Position numbers and translations under genes: made by a program
DNA from: Bacterioplanoides pacificum
GTDB taxonomy: Bacteria; Pseudomonadota; Gammaproteobacteria; Pseudomonadales; Oceanobacteraceae
NCBI RefSeq assembly: GCF_042648445.1
Contig: NZ_JBHRYB010000014.1
Span: 124,001 to 188,000 of the forward strand
Direction of reading: 5' to 3'
DNA length: 64,000 nucleotides
Shown: in pieces, positions 32,066 to 41,584 of the stretch
How the letters are laid out: each line of letters starts with the position of its first letter
Numbering within the stretch: position 1 is the stretch's first letter
Notes under the pieces: model-generated
Databases searched by the model: none
What the model was told of the DNA's origin: nothing
The model's input: only the letters and a program-made list of their open reading frames with translations

Positions 32066-34213
32066 TTAATTAGACGAATCTACCTCTACCGCCGGGATTC
32101 GTTGCGGGGGAGCTTTTTGCCGCTGTTGTTTTCTGCGCTTGGCAATTAACGGCGGACATTTATGGTCGTTGTGGTAAGTCATCTGACAGTCGAGGCAATA
32201 GTGGCACTCGTTGTGATTGATTTCGCCATTAGGGTGAATGGCCTGAATTTCACATTCGTTGGCACACAGCTGGCAGGGCTGACCACATTCTTTACGGCGT
32301 TTCAGCCAGTCGAACATTCTTGCTTTGCTTGGGATGGTTAATGCAGCGCCTAACGGGCAGATATAGCGGCAATAGACTTTGCGGGTGAAGATATTAATCA
32401 CCAGTAATAACGCGGCATAAAAAACAAATCCCCACTCACGGCTGAACTTCAGCATGATGGCTGTTTTAAACGGCTCCACTTCGGCATAGCGCTCGGCGGT
32501 TGCCAGAGATTCGAGTGAAAGACCGAACAGCGCCAGCAGTACCATATATTTGATCGCCCACAGACGTTCGTGGACGGCAAAGGGTAATTCGAACTGACGG
32601 ATTTTTAATTTGCGTGCCGCTTCATTGATCAGTTCCTGTAACGCTCCGAACGGGCATAACCAGCCACAGAACACACCTCGTCCCCACAACAGAATGGTGG
32701 CCGCGGTAAAGGCCCAGAGAATAAAAATAACCGGGTCACTGAGGAATAATTCCCAGCGGAAATCCTGCATCAGTGCATGTACGAAGGTCAGTACATTGAC
32801 GATCGATAGCTGGCCAAGGCAATACCAGCCGATAAAAAATACGGTGAACATCAGGTAGCCACGACGCAACCAGTGTAAGAAGCGGGGTTTGCTGGCGAAA
32901 TAATCCTGCAGAAATAAAATCACCAGTAATACCAGCAGAGCACTGATCAGCACACCGATCTGGAAGCTCTTCTGGTACCAGATATTCAGCCATAACGGAC
33001 GGTTGGCTTCTTCAATGGCGGCCAGTTCTTCGGCAGTCAGCGGCGGGCGTTCAAAATAATTTTGTGGCAGCTGATAACCCAGCTCAAAGCTGGTGAAGAC
33101 GCCGTCAACCGGGCCGGTCTGGCGGCGCACCAGTAATTCCAGAGTCCAGTCGGTGCCTGGGTCAAAGTGTGCTTTATCACGAATAATAAACACTGACTTT
33201 TCATTAAATTCCGGAGTGCCGTCAGCCATGACGTCATACAGACGTTGCTGATCAAGGTCGCGGAAACTGATGACATCGCTGAACTGGCGCAGTTGTACGC
33301 GATCAAAAATACCGCCACGTACATAGCCTGAACCTTTGAAGGAATACATGCCGTTGGCCAATACCGCGATGGCATGTTCGCCGGCTTTCAGTTCCTGCAT
33401 CAGAAAACGGTATTGGTTATCGCCCAGCAGATTACGTCCGACGGTCGGGGCATTCAGATAGGCAAGGTACAGATCGATAAAGGTGTCATCCGCCTGATCG
33501 GCGCTGGCGGTATCAATATGTTCTGCGGCAGTGCCCTGAAACGCTGTATCAACGTCGGAACGCAGCAGTTGCATGCGGCGAATAGAGCCGTCGCCGGTCA
33601 GTGTTTGCCAGTCGGCTGGGGTAAAAACATCGGTCAGAATATTGGCCGGTTTTTGCCGCTGTGCCAGCTGTGCCTCCACCAGGCCGAGTGAGGCAGCGAC
33701 GGCGTGGCTGGCTTTCATAATAATTTCGTTGACGACCATCACGGTGACGGTGGCGCCGGTAATGGCATCTACGGTAACGGCGGATTCGTCACTGGTGCTG
33801 CCCACCACGACCCGCTGGTCGGCTTTAATGCCCTGGTAGGCAACACCAAAATCCACCAGTTTCTGCTCCGGAATACCAACCAGCAGAATGGGTTCGTGAT
33901 GTTCCAGTAACCAGGAATCGAGAATCACCGCCTCAGGGCTGAGAATGACCTGCATGTTAATGGGTTTACCGGAGTAGGCCGGAATATTGGCGACATTAAT
34001 GGTTTCGAACAGATAACCCAGCAGGGTATCTCCGGCCAGCACCCGGCGGATGCCATATTCACCTTCCGGATCGGTAATCCGGGTTGTTTCGGGTAACAGC
34101 TGATGAATGCGCTCAAGGTCGGTATTGTCGGCGCTGGCCGGCAGAACCAGCGCCAGCAATAGCAGCGGCATAAGACAGAAAATTTTCTTTAACGTATGGA
34201 CTACAACAGACAT
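32066..34213 (-). CDS. nosR: NosR membrane flavo-iron-sulfur electron donor to NosZ
   Basis: NosR is needed for nosZ expression and for electron supply to NosZ. The 715-residue protein has a signal peptide, a periplasmic FMN-binding domain with the covalent flavin motif DAITGATVT (Thr near residue 165), six membrane helices, and a C-terminal ferredoxin-like region with many Cys (CQLCANEC and CHYCLDCQ). It is first in the nos operon. A good ribosome site (AGGAAATAA) precedes the ATG. A NarL-type site lies upstream at 34306. Confidence 0.97.
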   Translation of the reverse strand: MSVVVHTLKKIFCLMPLLLLALVLPASADNTDLERIHQLLPETTRITDPEGEYGIRRVLAGDTLLGYLFETINVANIPAYSGKPINMQVILSPEAVILDSWLLEHHEPILLVGIPEQKLVDFGVAYQGIKADQRVVVGSTSDESAVTVDAITGATVTVMVVNEIIMKASHAVAASLGLVEAQLAQRQKPANILTDVFTPADWQTLTGDGSIRRMQLLRSDVDTAFQGTAAEHIDTASADQADDTFIDLYLAYLNAPTVGRNLLGDNQYRFLMQELKAGEHAIAVLANGMYSFKGSGYVRGGIFDRVQLRQFSDVISFRDLDQQRLYDVMADGTPEFNEKSVFIIRDKAHFDPGTDWTLELLVRRQTGPVDGVFTSFELGYQLPQNYFERPPLTAEELAAIEEANRPLWLNIWYQKSFQIGVLISALLVLLVILFLQDYFASKPRFLHWLRRGYLMFTVFFIGWYCLGQLSIVNVLTFVHALMQDFRWELFLSDPVIFILWAFTAATILLWGRGVFCGWLCPFGALQELINEAARKLKIRQFELPFAVHERLWAIKYMVLLALFGLSLESLATAERYAEVEPFKTAIMLKFSREWGFVFYAALLLVINIFTRKVYCRYICPLGAALTIPSKARMFDWLKRRKECGQPCQLCANECEIQAIHPNGEINHNECHYCLDCQMTYHNDHKCPPLIAKRRKQQRQKAPPQRIPAVEVDSSN

Positions 34214-34305
34214 GATTTATTTCCTATACGACGTCGGCCCGGCCATAAAACTGGTTCAGGCTGATAGATGTGTCAAATTGTCGCAGTCATCTTCCGGGGT
34301 CGACA

Positions 34306-34321
34306 TACCCCTTTGTGAGTA
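34306..34321. promoter_or_regulatory. NarL/NarP 7-2-7 site upstream of nosR
   Basis: TACCCCTTTGTGAGTA has a perfect left heptamer and one mismatch in the right, with a two-base spacer. It lies about 93 bases before the nosR start. A poor FNR/DNR-like match (CTGATTTAGCGCAA, 34367-34380, three mismatches) is further upstream. The rest of the 372-base stretch between nosR and nirS holds the nirS terminator and no gene. Confidence 0.65.
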
Positions 34322-34536
34322 GTGAGCAGGGCTCAGATCAATTTTATGGGAGTTGCTTGTTACTTCCTGATTTAGCGCAATATTTTTTGTCTTATTCACT
34401 ACGGCCTTAAGACGTTTTAATAACAGCTTATGAAGAAATGCTGGCCCGTAATGTCCCGGACAAAATGAGCCTGATCCGGAAAAGTTTCCCTGACTGACCG
34501 GATTGTGTTGCTGGCGGTGAGTTGTCTTTTTTCTGC

Positions 34537-34564
34537 AATAAAAAGGCGGCCATAAGCGGCCGCC
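34537..34564 (-). terminator. Rho-independent terminator of nirS
   Basis: A 7-bp GC stem (GGCGGCC / GGCCGCC) with loop GCTTAT (minus strand) is followed by TTTTTAT. It lies 22 bases beyond the nirS stop and separates nirS from the nos promoter. Confidence 0.9.
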
Positions 34565-34585
34565 CTGACGAGTTATGCTGCAGGA

Positions 34586-36289
34586 TTAATAGATATCAAA
34601 TTGTGTGTTTTTAACGTTAAATTTACCGGTGGGAGTAATCAGACGTTTATCCTTAATGACCTTTTTCAGCTGCAGTGTTTTATCATCAACAACCACAATG
34701 GCAGAGGTTTCCTCCTGACCGTTCCAGACCGAAAACCAGACCTCGTCACCGGCGGCATTAAATTCCGGCTGAACAACCCGTTTTGCACCTTCTTTAATGC
34801 CCGACCATTTGCCAATTGGCAGAACGTTATAGCCGTTATCCAGGTTGTTGATATCAAATACCGCAACCGACTGGCTTACTTCAGGGTCCGGATGGAAGGT
34901 GGTATCGAGATACAGGTGAGTGGATTTTGGATGGGTTTTAATAAATAACGAACCGCCGCCCTGGCCTTGCAGTGTTTGCACCACCTTCCAGGCGTGTTCC
35001 GGGTGATTGTCCGGATCGGTGCCAATCAGTGAAATACTGGCATCGCCTAAATGACTGGTTGCCCACACCGGACCAAATTCAGGGTGCCTGAAGTTGGCGC
35101 CACGTCCGGGGTGCGGAATTTTTCCAACTTCGACCAGGGCGGCCATTTTACGTTGCCGCGAGTCGATCACGGCAATTTTGTTCGACTGGTTGGCCGCTGT
35201 CATAAAATAGCGGTGGCTGACATCCCAGCCTCCGTCATGCAGGAAGGGGGCGGTACCAATGGTGGTGGTGCTCAGGTTATCGATATCTTCATAGTTCACC
35301 AGCATCACTTTACCGGTTTCTTTGACGTTAACGATAAACTCAGGATGTTCATGTGACGCGATGATCGCCGCCACCCGGGGTTCCGGGTGATATTCCTGAT
35401 TGTCGACGGTCATCCCCCGGGTGGATTCAATCCGTAACGGTTCCAGTGTTTCGCCGTCCATAATAGTGTATTGCGGTGGCCAGTATGAGCCGGCAATGGC
35501 GTATTTATCCTCGTAGCCATGGTATTTGGAGGTTTCCACCGAACGGGCTTCAATGCCCACTTTAATTTCCGCCACCCGGGCGGGTTCTTTCATCCACAGG
35601 TCAATCATATCGATACGGGCATCGCGGCCAATCACCAGCAGGTAACGGCCGGAAGCCGACAGCCGGGAAATATGGACGGCATAACCGGTTTCGATGGTTT
35701 TCACAATGCGGTGACTGTCGCCATCAATTAACGCAATTTTGCCATCGTCGCGCAGCGTTACTGAGAACAGATTATCCAGATTTAAGCGGTTCATTTGTTT
35801 GGTCGGGCGATCTTCCGGTTTTACCAGCACTTTCCAGGAATCACGCATTTGTTGCATGCCCCATTCCGGCGGCGTCGGTGGCTCATGCATCACGTATTTT
35901 GCCATCAGCGTCACTTCTTCTTCGCTGAACTGCCCGGATGATCCCCAGTTAGGCATGCCTGCCGGTGAACCGTAACCAATCAGTGCCTGCAGGTACGCCA
36001 GCCCTTTTTCCTGGGTAATATCCGGGGTTAATGGTTTGCCGGTGGCGCCTTTACGCAAGACACCATGACAGCCGGCGCAGCGCTGAAAATAAATTTCTTT
36101 GGCATGATTAAATTCCGCCTCGGTCAGATCCGGGGCGCCGGGGGAACGAACCACTTTGGCCAGTGCCGGATCGATGGCCGAGGCTTCGCCCTGATAAGCG
36201 GCAGCGGCATTTTCCGGGTTCGGGACGGCGTGTGCGGTCAGGCAAAAGGTTGCGACCGCAAGCCACAGTGGGTGTTTTAACAGCTTCAT
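34586..36289 (-). CDS. nirS: Cytochrome cd1 nitrite reductase NirS
   Basis: NirS is the periplasmic reductase that turns nitrite into NO. The signal peptide covers about residues 1-21. The haem c motif CAGCH is at residues 71-75. The eight-bladed d1 propeller carries the conserved histidine blocks HEHPEF and FLHDGGWD. At 567 residues and with the C-terminus TPTGKFNVKNTQFDIY it is full length. It follows a TonB receptor gene by 45 bases and may share its promoter. The genes that make haem d1 (nirF, nirDLGH, nirJ, nirE) and NirC are not in the window. Confidence 0.98.
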   Translation of the reverse strand: MKLLKHPLWLAVATFCLTAHAVPNPENAAAAYQGEASAIDPALAKVVRSPGAPDLTEAEFNHAKEIYFQRCAGCHGVLRKGATGKPLTPDITQEKGLAYLQALIGYGSPAGMPNWGSSGQFSEEEVTLMAKYVMHEPPTPPEWGMQQMRDSWKVLVKPEDRPTKQMNRLNLDNLFSVTLRDDGKIALIDGDSHRIVKTIETGYAVHISRLSASGRYLLVIGRDARIDMIDLWMKEPARVAEIKVGIEARSVETSKYHGYEDKYAIAGSYWPPQYTIMDGETLEPLRIESTRGMTVDNQEYHPEPRVAAIIASHEHPEFIVNVKETGKVMLVNYEDIDNLSTTTIGTAPFLHDGGWDVSHRYFMTAANQSNKIAVIDSRQRKMAALVEVGKIPHPGRGANFRHPEFGPVWATSHLGDASISLIGTDPDNHPEHAWKVVQTLQGQGGGSLFIKTHPKSTHLYLDTTFHPDPEVSQSVAVFDINNLDNGYNVLPIGKWSGIKEGAKRVVQPEFNAAGDEVWFSVWNGQEETSAIVVVDDKTLQLKKVIKDKRLITPTGKFNVKNTQFDIY

Positions 36290-36334
36290 AGAATATCCTC
36301 TCTCTTCTCTCAGTTCCGGTATCGTCGGCTCAGG

Positions 36335-38383
36335 TCAGAAACGCCAGTGGAGTTCGGCGTCTACAGCTCGGCCTGCAGCTGGCAATTCTTCAGGGTTCTG
36401 GTAACGGATGTTGGTCAGGTTGCGTAACGCGGCGTTAACGCTCAGTTGTGCGGATGGCTGATACTGTGCTGTCAGCGTAAAGCTGGTGTAGGCGCCGTAG
36501 TGTTCGCTCTGCTGGCCGTTGTTATCGCGGCGGCTGGCATCGCCATAACGGCTCAGGTAACCGTCCAGTGTCAGCTGACCGGACAGGTCCCACTGCATGC
36601 CGGTGCGTAGCTGATAGCCCGGCAAACCGCTGTGGCTGGTGTGATAGCCGTTGGCAAATTCCAGCTCACGGCGTTGCATGCTGGCGTACAGGTAGGGCCG
36701 CAGCCGGGTCGATGGCGCGACGTACATCAGGCTGGTTTCCAGCCCCAGGTTGTTGGCTTTATTCACATTGACCCAGCGCCATAAGCGTTTGCGGGCGCCG
36801 GGGTCGGTGCTGTATTCGTCCGGCACGGCGGTCAGGGCCTGGCGGTCGATATAGTTGCGGGCGACGCTGTGATAGCCGCTCAGATCCAGGCTCCAGCGGT
36901 GGTTTTCCAGTCTCAGTCCGAGCTCGATGGTGGTCGACTGTTCCGCTTCCAGTTGTGGGTTACCAAAGTGCACATCGCTGCCGCCACTGGTGACCGAAAA
37001 CTGTTGCGTCAGCGATGGGTAGCTATAGCCCTGAGCGATATTGCTGCGCAGTGCCAGGTCTGGCTGCGGTAACCAGACCAGCGCTGCTGATGCCACTGTC
37101 TGAGTTTCCTGTTTGTCGCTGCGACTGCGTTCCGTACTGCGGATCAGGCGGGATCTGATCTGATACAGGCGACTGCCGATATGCGCTTCCAGCTGTGGGC
37201 TGAAGGTTAATTGTTGTTGCACATAGGCTGACAACAAACGTTGTTCGGCCAGTTGTTGTGATGTTTTTTCCGTTGTGCCGGAGGGCGGCATCGGCAGGCT
37301 GTTCTGAATCCGGGTGACGGTTTTTTTATCGCTGTCGAGTTCGTCGTGCTGATATTCCAGCCCCCATAACGTCCGCCCGGCTGCCAGCAGTGAGGACTCG
37401 GTCGCCAGCTGAACGCCATCGGTCAGCAGTGTGTCGTCGGAATAATTATCGATGGCTACCGACATGGTCGCGCTGTGACTGCTGATGGCGGTGTTAAAGC
37501 GGCGTATGCCACGGTGCTGATAAAGGCGGGCGGTGAGTCGTTGCAGCATTGCGTCGTCATTCTGATACTGATAACTGAGTGCCGTTCTGGCGGCGCTGCG
37601 TTGTGGAAAACGCAAATGGTCGACCCCCGGATTCTGTTCGACCCAGGCACTGGCTTCGCTGTCGAAGTAGTCGGCCTGCAGGCTGAGGCGTTGCCGGGAG
37701 TTAAGGCGGTAACCTATTTCGCCCGCTACGGCCTGCTGCTCGGAGGCGGTATCCCTGAGCCGGCCGGAAGCTGACAGCTGGTCGTTATGGTTATTCCGGC
37801 TGGCTTCAAGCCGGCCATCCCAGTGTTCTGTTGCCGTCAGTGCTGCAACGGCCAGGCGCCGGCCGCGGCTGGCGGAATAATAACCACTGCTGAGCAGCAG
37901 TTGTTGATCGCCGGGCTGTAATTGCCGGGTAATGATGTTAACCACTCCACCAATGGCATTACTGCCGTGCACCACTGAGGCGGCTCCGCGCACGATTTCA
38001 ACCCGTTCGACCATGGCCAGGTCGATCAGCAGTGGTGTGCCGTAGTTGGAATGATCGGCCAGCGGCTGGCCATTAATTTTAATTAATACCCGGCGGGCTT
38101 TTTCACCGCGCAGTGAAAGACGTTTCAGCCCCGGAGTGGAGGCGTCGGTCAGTGTGACGCCGGGAATATCGCGTAATGCCTCCGCCAGACTGGCGCTCGG
38201 TTGGGATAATTGCTGCACCTCAATCACACTGACGGTGGCCGGGGCTAACAAGGTCTGTTGCTGATACCCGGCGGCAGAAACCACCATAGTCGGCAGGCGG
38301 GTGGTGGCATCTTCAGCCACTGAGGTGCAGCTGGCGGACAATAACGCGATGAGCAGTGACAGCTTCAGAGGTTGGTGACACAT
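36335..38383 (-). CDS. TonB-dependent outer-membrane receptor
   Basis: The 682-residue protein has a signal peptide, then a plug domain (about residues 40-150: ATVSVIEVQQLSQ, SLAEALRDIPGV, LSLRGEKARRVLIKINGQPL, VERVEIVRGAASVVHGSNAIGGVVNIIT). A 22-strand barrel ends in AELHWRF. It is of the CirA/FepA-like type; the substrate is unknown. Copper or haem uptake for denitrification would fit the place beside nirS, but it does not look like NosA/OprC, the known copper receptors. The start is taken as ATG at 38383; GTG at 38395 is an alternative. Confidence 0.85.
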   Translation of the reverse strand: MCHQPLKLSLLIALLSASCTSVAEDATTRLPTMVVSAAGYQQQTLLAPATVSVIEVQQLSQPSASLAEALRDIPGVTLTDASTPGLKRLSLRGEKARRVLIKINGQPLADHSNYGTPLLIDLAMVERVEIVRGAASVVHGSNAIGGVVNIITRQLQPGDQQLLLSSGYYSASRGRRLAVAALTATEHWDGRLEASRNNHNDQLSASGRLRDTASEQQAVAGEIGYRLNSRQRLSLQADYFDSEASAWVEQNPGVDHLRFPQRSAARTALSYQYQNDDAMLQRLTARLYQHRGIRRFNTAISSHSATMSVAIDNYSDDTLLTDGVQLATESSLLAAGRTLWGLEYQHDELDSDKKTVTRIQNSLPMPPSGTTEKTSQQLAEQRLLSAYVQQQLTFSPQLEAHIGSRLYQIRSRLIRSTERSRSDKQETQTVASAALVWLPQPDLALRSNIAQGYSYPSLTQQFSVTSGGSDVHFGNPQLEAEQSTTIELGLRLENHRWSLDLSGYHSVARNYIDRQALTAVPDEYSTDPGARKRLWRWVNVNKANNLGLETSLMYVAPSTRLRPYLYASMQRRELEFANGYHTSHSGLPGYQLRTGMQWDLSGQLTLDGYLSRYGDASRRDNNGQQSEHYGAYTSFTLTAQYQPSAQLSVNAALRNLTNIRYQNPEELPAAGRAVDAELHWRF

Positions 38384-38443
38384 CCGGGTATCCACATGTT
38401 GCTGAATGAGCCTGCATGCTTAATCAGCTCGGCCGATAAAAAA

Positions 38444-38457
38444 CTGACACAGATCAA
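38444..38457. promoter_or_regulatory. FNR/DNR-type site upstream of the TonB-nirS unit
   Basis: Read on the minus strand, TTGATCTGTGTCAG fits the DNR-like consensus TTGAT-N4-(A/G)TCAA except for the last base. It is centred about 67 bases before the TonB receptor start, so a -41.5 placement gives transcription from near 38409. A second copy of TTGATCTGTGT lies in opposite orientation at 38493-38503, making an 11-bp perfect inverted pair with this one. Sequence between 38500 and 38680 is very AT-rich. Confidence 0.65.
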
Positions 38458-38679
38458 AAAGATAAAAAAGCGGCTTTCTTAAGGAAATAAAATTGATCTG
38501 TGTTGGTGTTTTTTATAAAAGTGTATTTTTAACCATTTGCTAGGTTTTATTTACCATTTTTATTTTTGGTGATTGTTTTATTTTTTAAGAAATCATTTAA
38601 ATTCAAGTACTTATATTTAATTCTGGTAAGAAATTAAAAATCATTTTGTTGGGTTTATTTTTCTTTTATACGTCGTTTA

Positions 38680-38695
38680 TACCTAATAATAGGTA
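38680..38695. promoter_or_regulatory. NarL/NarP 7-2-7 site upstream of norQ
   Basis: TACCTAATAATAGGTA is a 7-2-7 inverted repeat with TACCTA/TAGGTA arms. The right heptamer is perfect and the left has one mismatch in its last base. It lies about 84 bases before norQ, on the side of the intergenic region that faces the nor operon. Confidence 0.7.
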
Positions 38696-38778
38696 GTTGG
38701 CTATTTAAATTTTGGTATTTAAGACCTGATTATTAACGGCGAGCATGAGTGCCATTCACTGAATCATAAGGTCGCGCT

Positions 38779-39594
38779 ATGAATGCTCCTGTCAGTTCAC
38801 CGGCGGATACCGGACGCCGCTTTTATCAGCCACATGGGCGCGAAGTTGAATTATTTCTGCATGCCAGCCAGAACCAGTTACCGGTTCTGATCAAAGGTCC
38901 TACCGGTTGTGGCAAAACCCGGTTTGTCGAGCATATGGCCGAACAGCTGCAACGGCCGTTGTACACCGTTGCCTGCCATGACGACCTAACAGCAGCTGAT
39001 TTGGTGGGCCGCTACCTGATTGGCAAAGACGGTACTTTCTGGCAGGACGGCCCGCTGACCCGCGCGGTTCGCGAAGGCGCGATCTGTTACCTGGATGAAG
39101 TTATTGAGGCGCGTAAAGACACCACGGTGGTTATTCATCCACTCACCGACGAGCGCCGTATTCTGCCGCTGGATGCCACCGCCGAGCAGTTAACCGCAGC
39201 ACCGGGTTTTATGCTGGTGATGTCGTATAACCCCGGTTACCGCAATCTGATGAAGGGCCTGAAACCCAGCACCCGCCAGCGCTTTGTCAGCGTTGCATTT
39301 GACTACCCGGATGCGGCCCGAGAAGCCCGCATCGTTCAGCGAGAGAGTGGGGTTGAACTGCCGCTGGCCGAATCGTTATGTGCCATTGCCGCGGCGTTAC
39401 GCAGCCTGAGTGATGCCGATTTAGAGCAGCCACCGTCAACCCGGCTGCTGATTCATTGTGCCCGGCTGATTAACAGCGGTTTGCCGCCACAGGTTGCCAC
39501 GGAAGCCGCACTGACCGAAGCACTCAGTGACGAAGCTGCCACACAGCAGGCGATTCGTCAGATTATTCACGCTCTGTTGCCAGCCGGGCAGTGA
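38779..39594 (+). CDS. norQ: NorQ, MoxR-type AAA+ ATPase for nitric oxide reductase activation
   Basis: NorQ works with NorD to insert the non-haem iron or otherwise activate NorCB. The 271-residue protein has Walker A KGPTGCGKT (about residues 39-47), Walker B-like AICYLDEV and a MoxR-type sensor region VMSYNPGY. Here it comes first (order norQCBDEF) instead of after norB. It has a weak ribosome site (AAGG) and follows the NarL-type site. Confidence 0.96.
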   Translation: MNAPVSSPADTGRRFYQPHGREVELFLHASQNQLPVLIKGPTGCGKTRFVEHMAEQLQRPLYTVACHDDLTAADLVGRYLIGKDGTFWQDGPLTRAVREGAICYLDEVIEARKDTTVVIHPLTDERRILPLDATAEQLTAAPGFMLVMSYNPGYRNLMKGLKPSTRQRFVSVAFDYPDAAREARIVQRESGVELPLAESLCAIAAALRSLSDADLEQPPSTRLLIHCARLINSGLPPQVATEAALTEALSDEAATQQAIRQIIHALLPAGQ

Positions 39595-39626
39595 GCACTT
39601 TTCAGCAATCGTGATGAGGACAGTGT

Positions 39627-40073
39627 ATGTCTGAACGTTTTACTAAGGGCATGGCCCGAAATATTTATTATGGCGGGGGAGCGTTTTTCTTCCTGTTATT
39701 TATCGCCCTGACGGTGGACACAGTCACGGTATTGCCTAAGCGCGAAAACCGTGAATTGCTGACCGCTGAAGTGGCTCACGGTAAGGAGATCTGGGAAAAA
39801 AATAACTGTGTTGGCTGTCATTCGCTGCTGGGTGAAGGTGCGTACTTTGCGCCGGAGCTGGGCAATGTGTTTCAGCGCCGCGGTATGGGCAATGAACAGG
39901 CATTTAAAATGTATTTTTCCGCCTGGATGAAGGCGATGCCAACCGGAGTTGAGGGACGACGCCAGATGCCGCAGTTCCATCTGCAGGACAACGAAATTAA
40001 TGACCTGGCTGAGTTCCTGATCTGGACCTCGCGTATCGATACCAATAACTGGCCACCGAACATCGAAGGCTGA
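39627..40073 (+). CDS. norC: Nitric oxide reductase cytochrome c subunit NorC
   Basis: NorC is the membrane-anchored cytochrome c that feeds electrons to NorB. The 148-residue protein has one N-terminal helix (about residues 14-32), then the haem motif CVGCH (61-65) and the axial methionine in RRQMPQF. The length and the ending ...DTNNWPPNIEG match the family. Ribosome site GATGAGGACAG. Confidence 0.98.
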   Translation: MSERFTKGMARNIYYGGGAFFFLLFIALTVDTVTVLPKRENRELLTAEVAHGKEIWEKNNCVGCHSLLGEGAYFAPELGNVFQRRGMGNEQAFKMYFSAWMKAMPTGVEGRRQMPQFHLQDNEINDLAEFLIWTSRIDTNNWPPNIEG

Positions 40074-40117
40074 AACATGGCGAGCCGCACGAATTAATAC
40101 ACTAAGGATCAAACATC

Positions 40118-41521
40118 ATGAAATATCAGAGTCAGGCGGTTGCAAAACCGTATTTCGCCTTTGCCATGCTGCTGTTTGTTGGTCAGATTGTTTTTGGTCT
40201 GATTCTTGGCACACAGTATGTAATCGGCGATTTTTTATTCCCGGAAATTCCGTTTAATGTCGCCCGGATGGTGCATACCAATCTGCTGATCGTCTGGTTG
40301 TTATGCGGTTTTATGGGGGCAACCTATTATCTGGTGCCGGAAGAATGCCAGTGTGAACTGTACAGCCCTAAACTGGCCTGGATTCTGTTCTGGGCGTTTG
40401 CTGTTGCCGGGACACTGACGATTGTCGGCTATTTATCGGTGCCTTACGCCACTCTGGCGGAAATAACCTATAACAACCTGTTACCCACCATGGGGCGGGA
40501 ATTCCTTGAGCAGCCAACCATTACCAAAATCGGTATTGTGATTGTTGCACTGGGGTTTTTGTTTAATGTCGGAATGACCATTTTACGCGGCCGCAAAACA
40601 GTGGTGAACATGGTATTAATCAGCGGTTTATTAGGGCTTGCGGTATTTTTCCTGTTTTCGTTTTATAACCCGGCGTCGCTGACGCTGGATAAATATTTCT
40701 GGTGGTGGGTGGTGCACCTGTGGGTGGAAGGAGTCTGGGAGCTGATCCTCGGCAGTATTCTGGCATTTATCCTGATTAAAACCACCGGTGTGGACCGCGA
40801 AGTGGTGGAGAAGTGGTTATACCTGATTATTGCGATGGCGCTGATCAGTGGCATTCTTGGTACGGGGCATCACTATTTCTTTATTGGCGCACCACAATAC
40901 TGGTTATGGATTGGTTCGGTATTTTCTGCGGTCGAACCTTTGCCGTTTTTTATGATGATGGTATTTGCCTTCAGTATGATTAAAAAACGTCGCCGTGAAC
41001 ATCCCAATAAAGCGGCGGTTGCCTGGGCTGCCGGTTGTACTGTGATGGCATTTCTCGGAGCCGGAGTCTGGGGTTTCCTGCATACCCTGGCACCGGTTAA
41101 TTATTATACCCACGGTTCTCAGATAACTGCTGCGCATGGTCATCTGGCGTTTTTTGGCGCTTACGTGATGATTGTTCTGGCAATTATTTCTTATGCCTGG
41201 CCGCAACTGAAAGGCCGGTTAAGTAACAGTCCGCAGGCGCAAAAACTGGAAATTGCATCGATCTGGGTGATGTGTGTTTCGATGCTGATCATTACGCTGT
41301 TATTAACCGCCGCGGGTGTTATTCAGGTGATGCAGCAGCGCTTGCCGGCCGATGGTATCGCCCTCGGTTATATGGCGACCCAGGATTTAATTACGCCGGT
41401 GTATTGGGGACGTCTGCTGGCCGGACTGGGTTTTGGTGCCGGTGTACTGATGTACCTTTACAGCTTTGTGGTGGCTGGTAAAACCGCTGAGGATGCTCCG
41501 GCATTGCCAGCCAGTGCCTGA
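40118..41521 (+). CDS. norB: Nitric oxide reductase cytochrome b subunit NorB
   Basis: NorB is the catalytic subunit that reduces NO to N2O with haem b3 and a non-haem iron, taking electrons from NorC. The 467-residue protein is a heme-copper-oxidase relative with about 12 helices. Conserved histidine contexts are visible: ARMVHTNLLIVWLL, VVHLWVEGVWEL, GTGHHYFFIG and HGHLAFFGAYVM. The glutamate in VEGVWE is the NorB proton-site signature. It lies 45 bases from norC. Confidence 0.98.
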   Translation: MKYQSQAVAKPYFAFAMLLFVGQIVFGLILGTQYVIGDFLFPEIPFNVARMVHTNLLIVWLLCGFMGATYYLVPEECQCELYSPKLAWILFWAFAVAGTLTIVGYLSVPYATLAEITYNNLLPTMGREFLEQPTITKIGIVIVALGFLFNVGMTILRGRKTVVNMVLISGLLGLAVFFLFSFYNPASLTLDKYFWWWVVHLWVEGVWELILGSILAFILIKTTGVDREVVEKWLYLIIAMALISGILGTGHHYFFIGAPQYWLWIGSVFSAVEPLPFFMMMVFAFSMIKKRRREHPNKAAVAWAAGCTVMAFLGAGVWGFLHTLAPVNYYTHGSQITAAHGHLAFFGAYVMIVLAIISYAWPQLKGRLSNSPQAQKLEIASIWVMCVSMLIITLLLTAAGVIQVMQQRLPADGIALGYMATQDLITPVYWGRLLAGLGFGAGVLMYLYSFVVAGKTAEDAPALPASA

Positions 41522-41584
41522 GATGGTTAGTCGCAGCCCTGGCTGCTGTCAGCCGGCAGCAGCCAGCTAACAGGAGTCATAACA

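Noticed and set aside
34367..34380. FNR/DNR site upstream of nosR (CTGATTTAGCGCAA)
   Set aside because: Three mismatches in ten fixed positions; mentioned only under the neighbouring NarL site.
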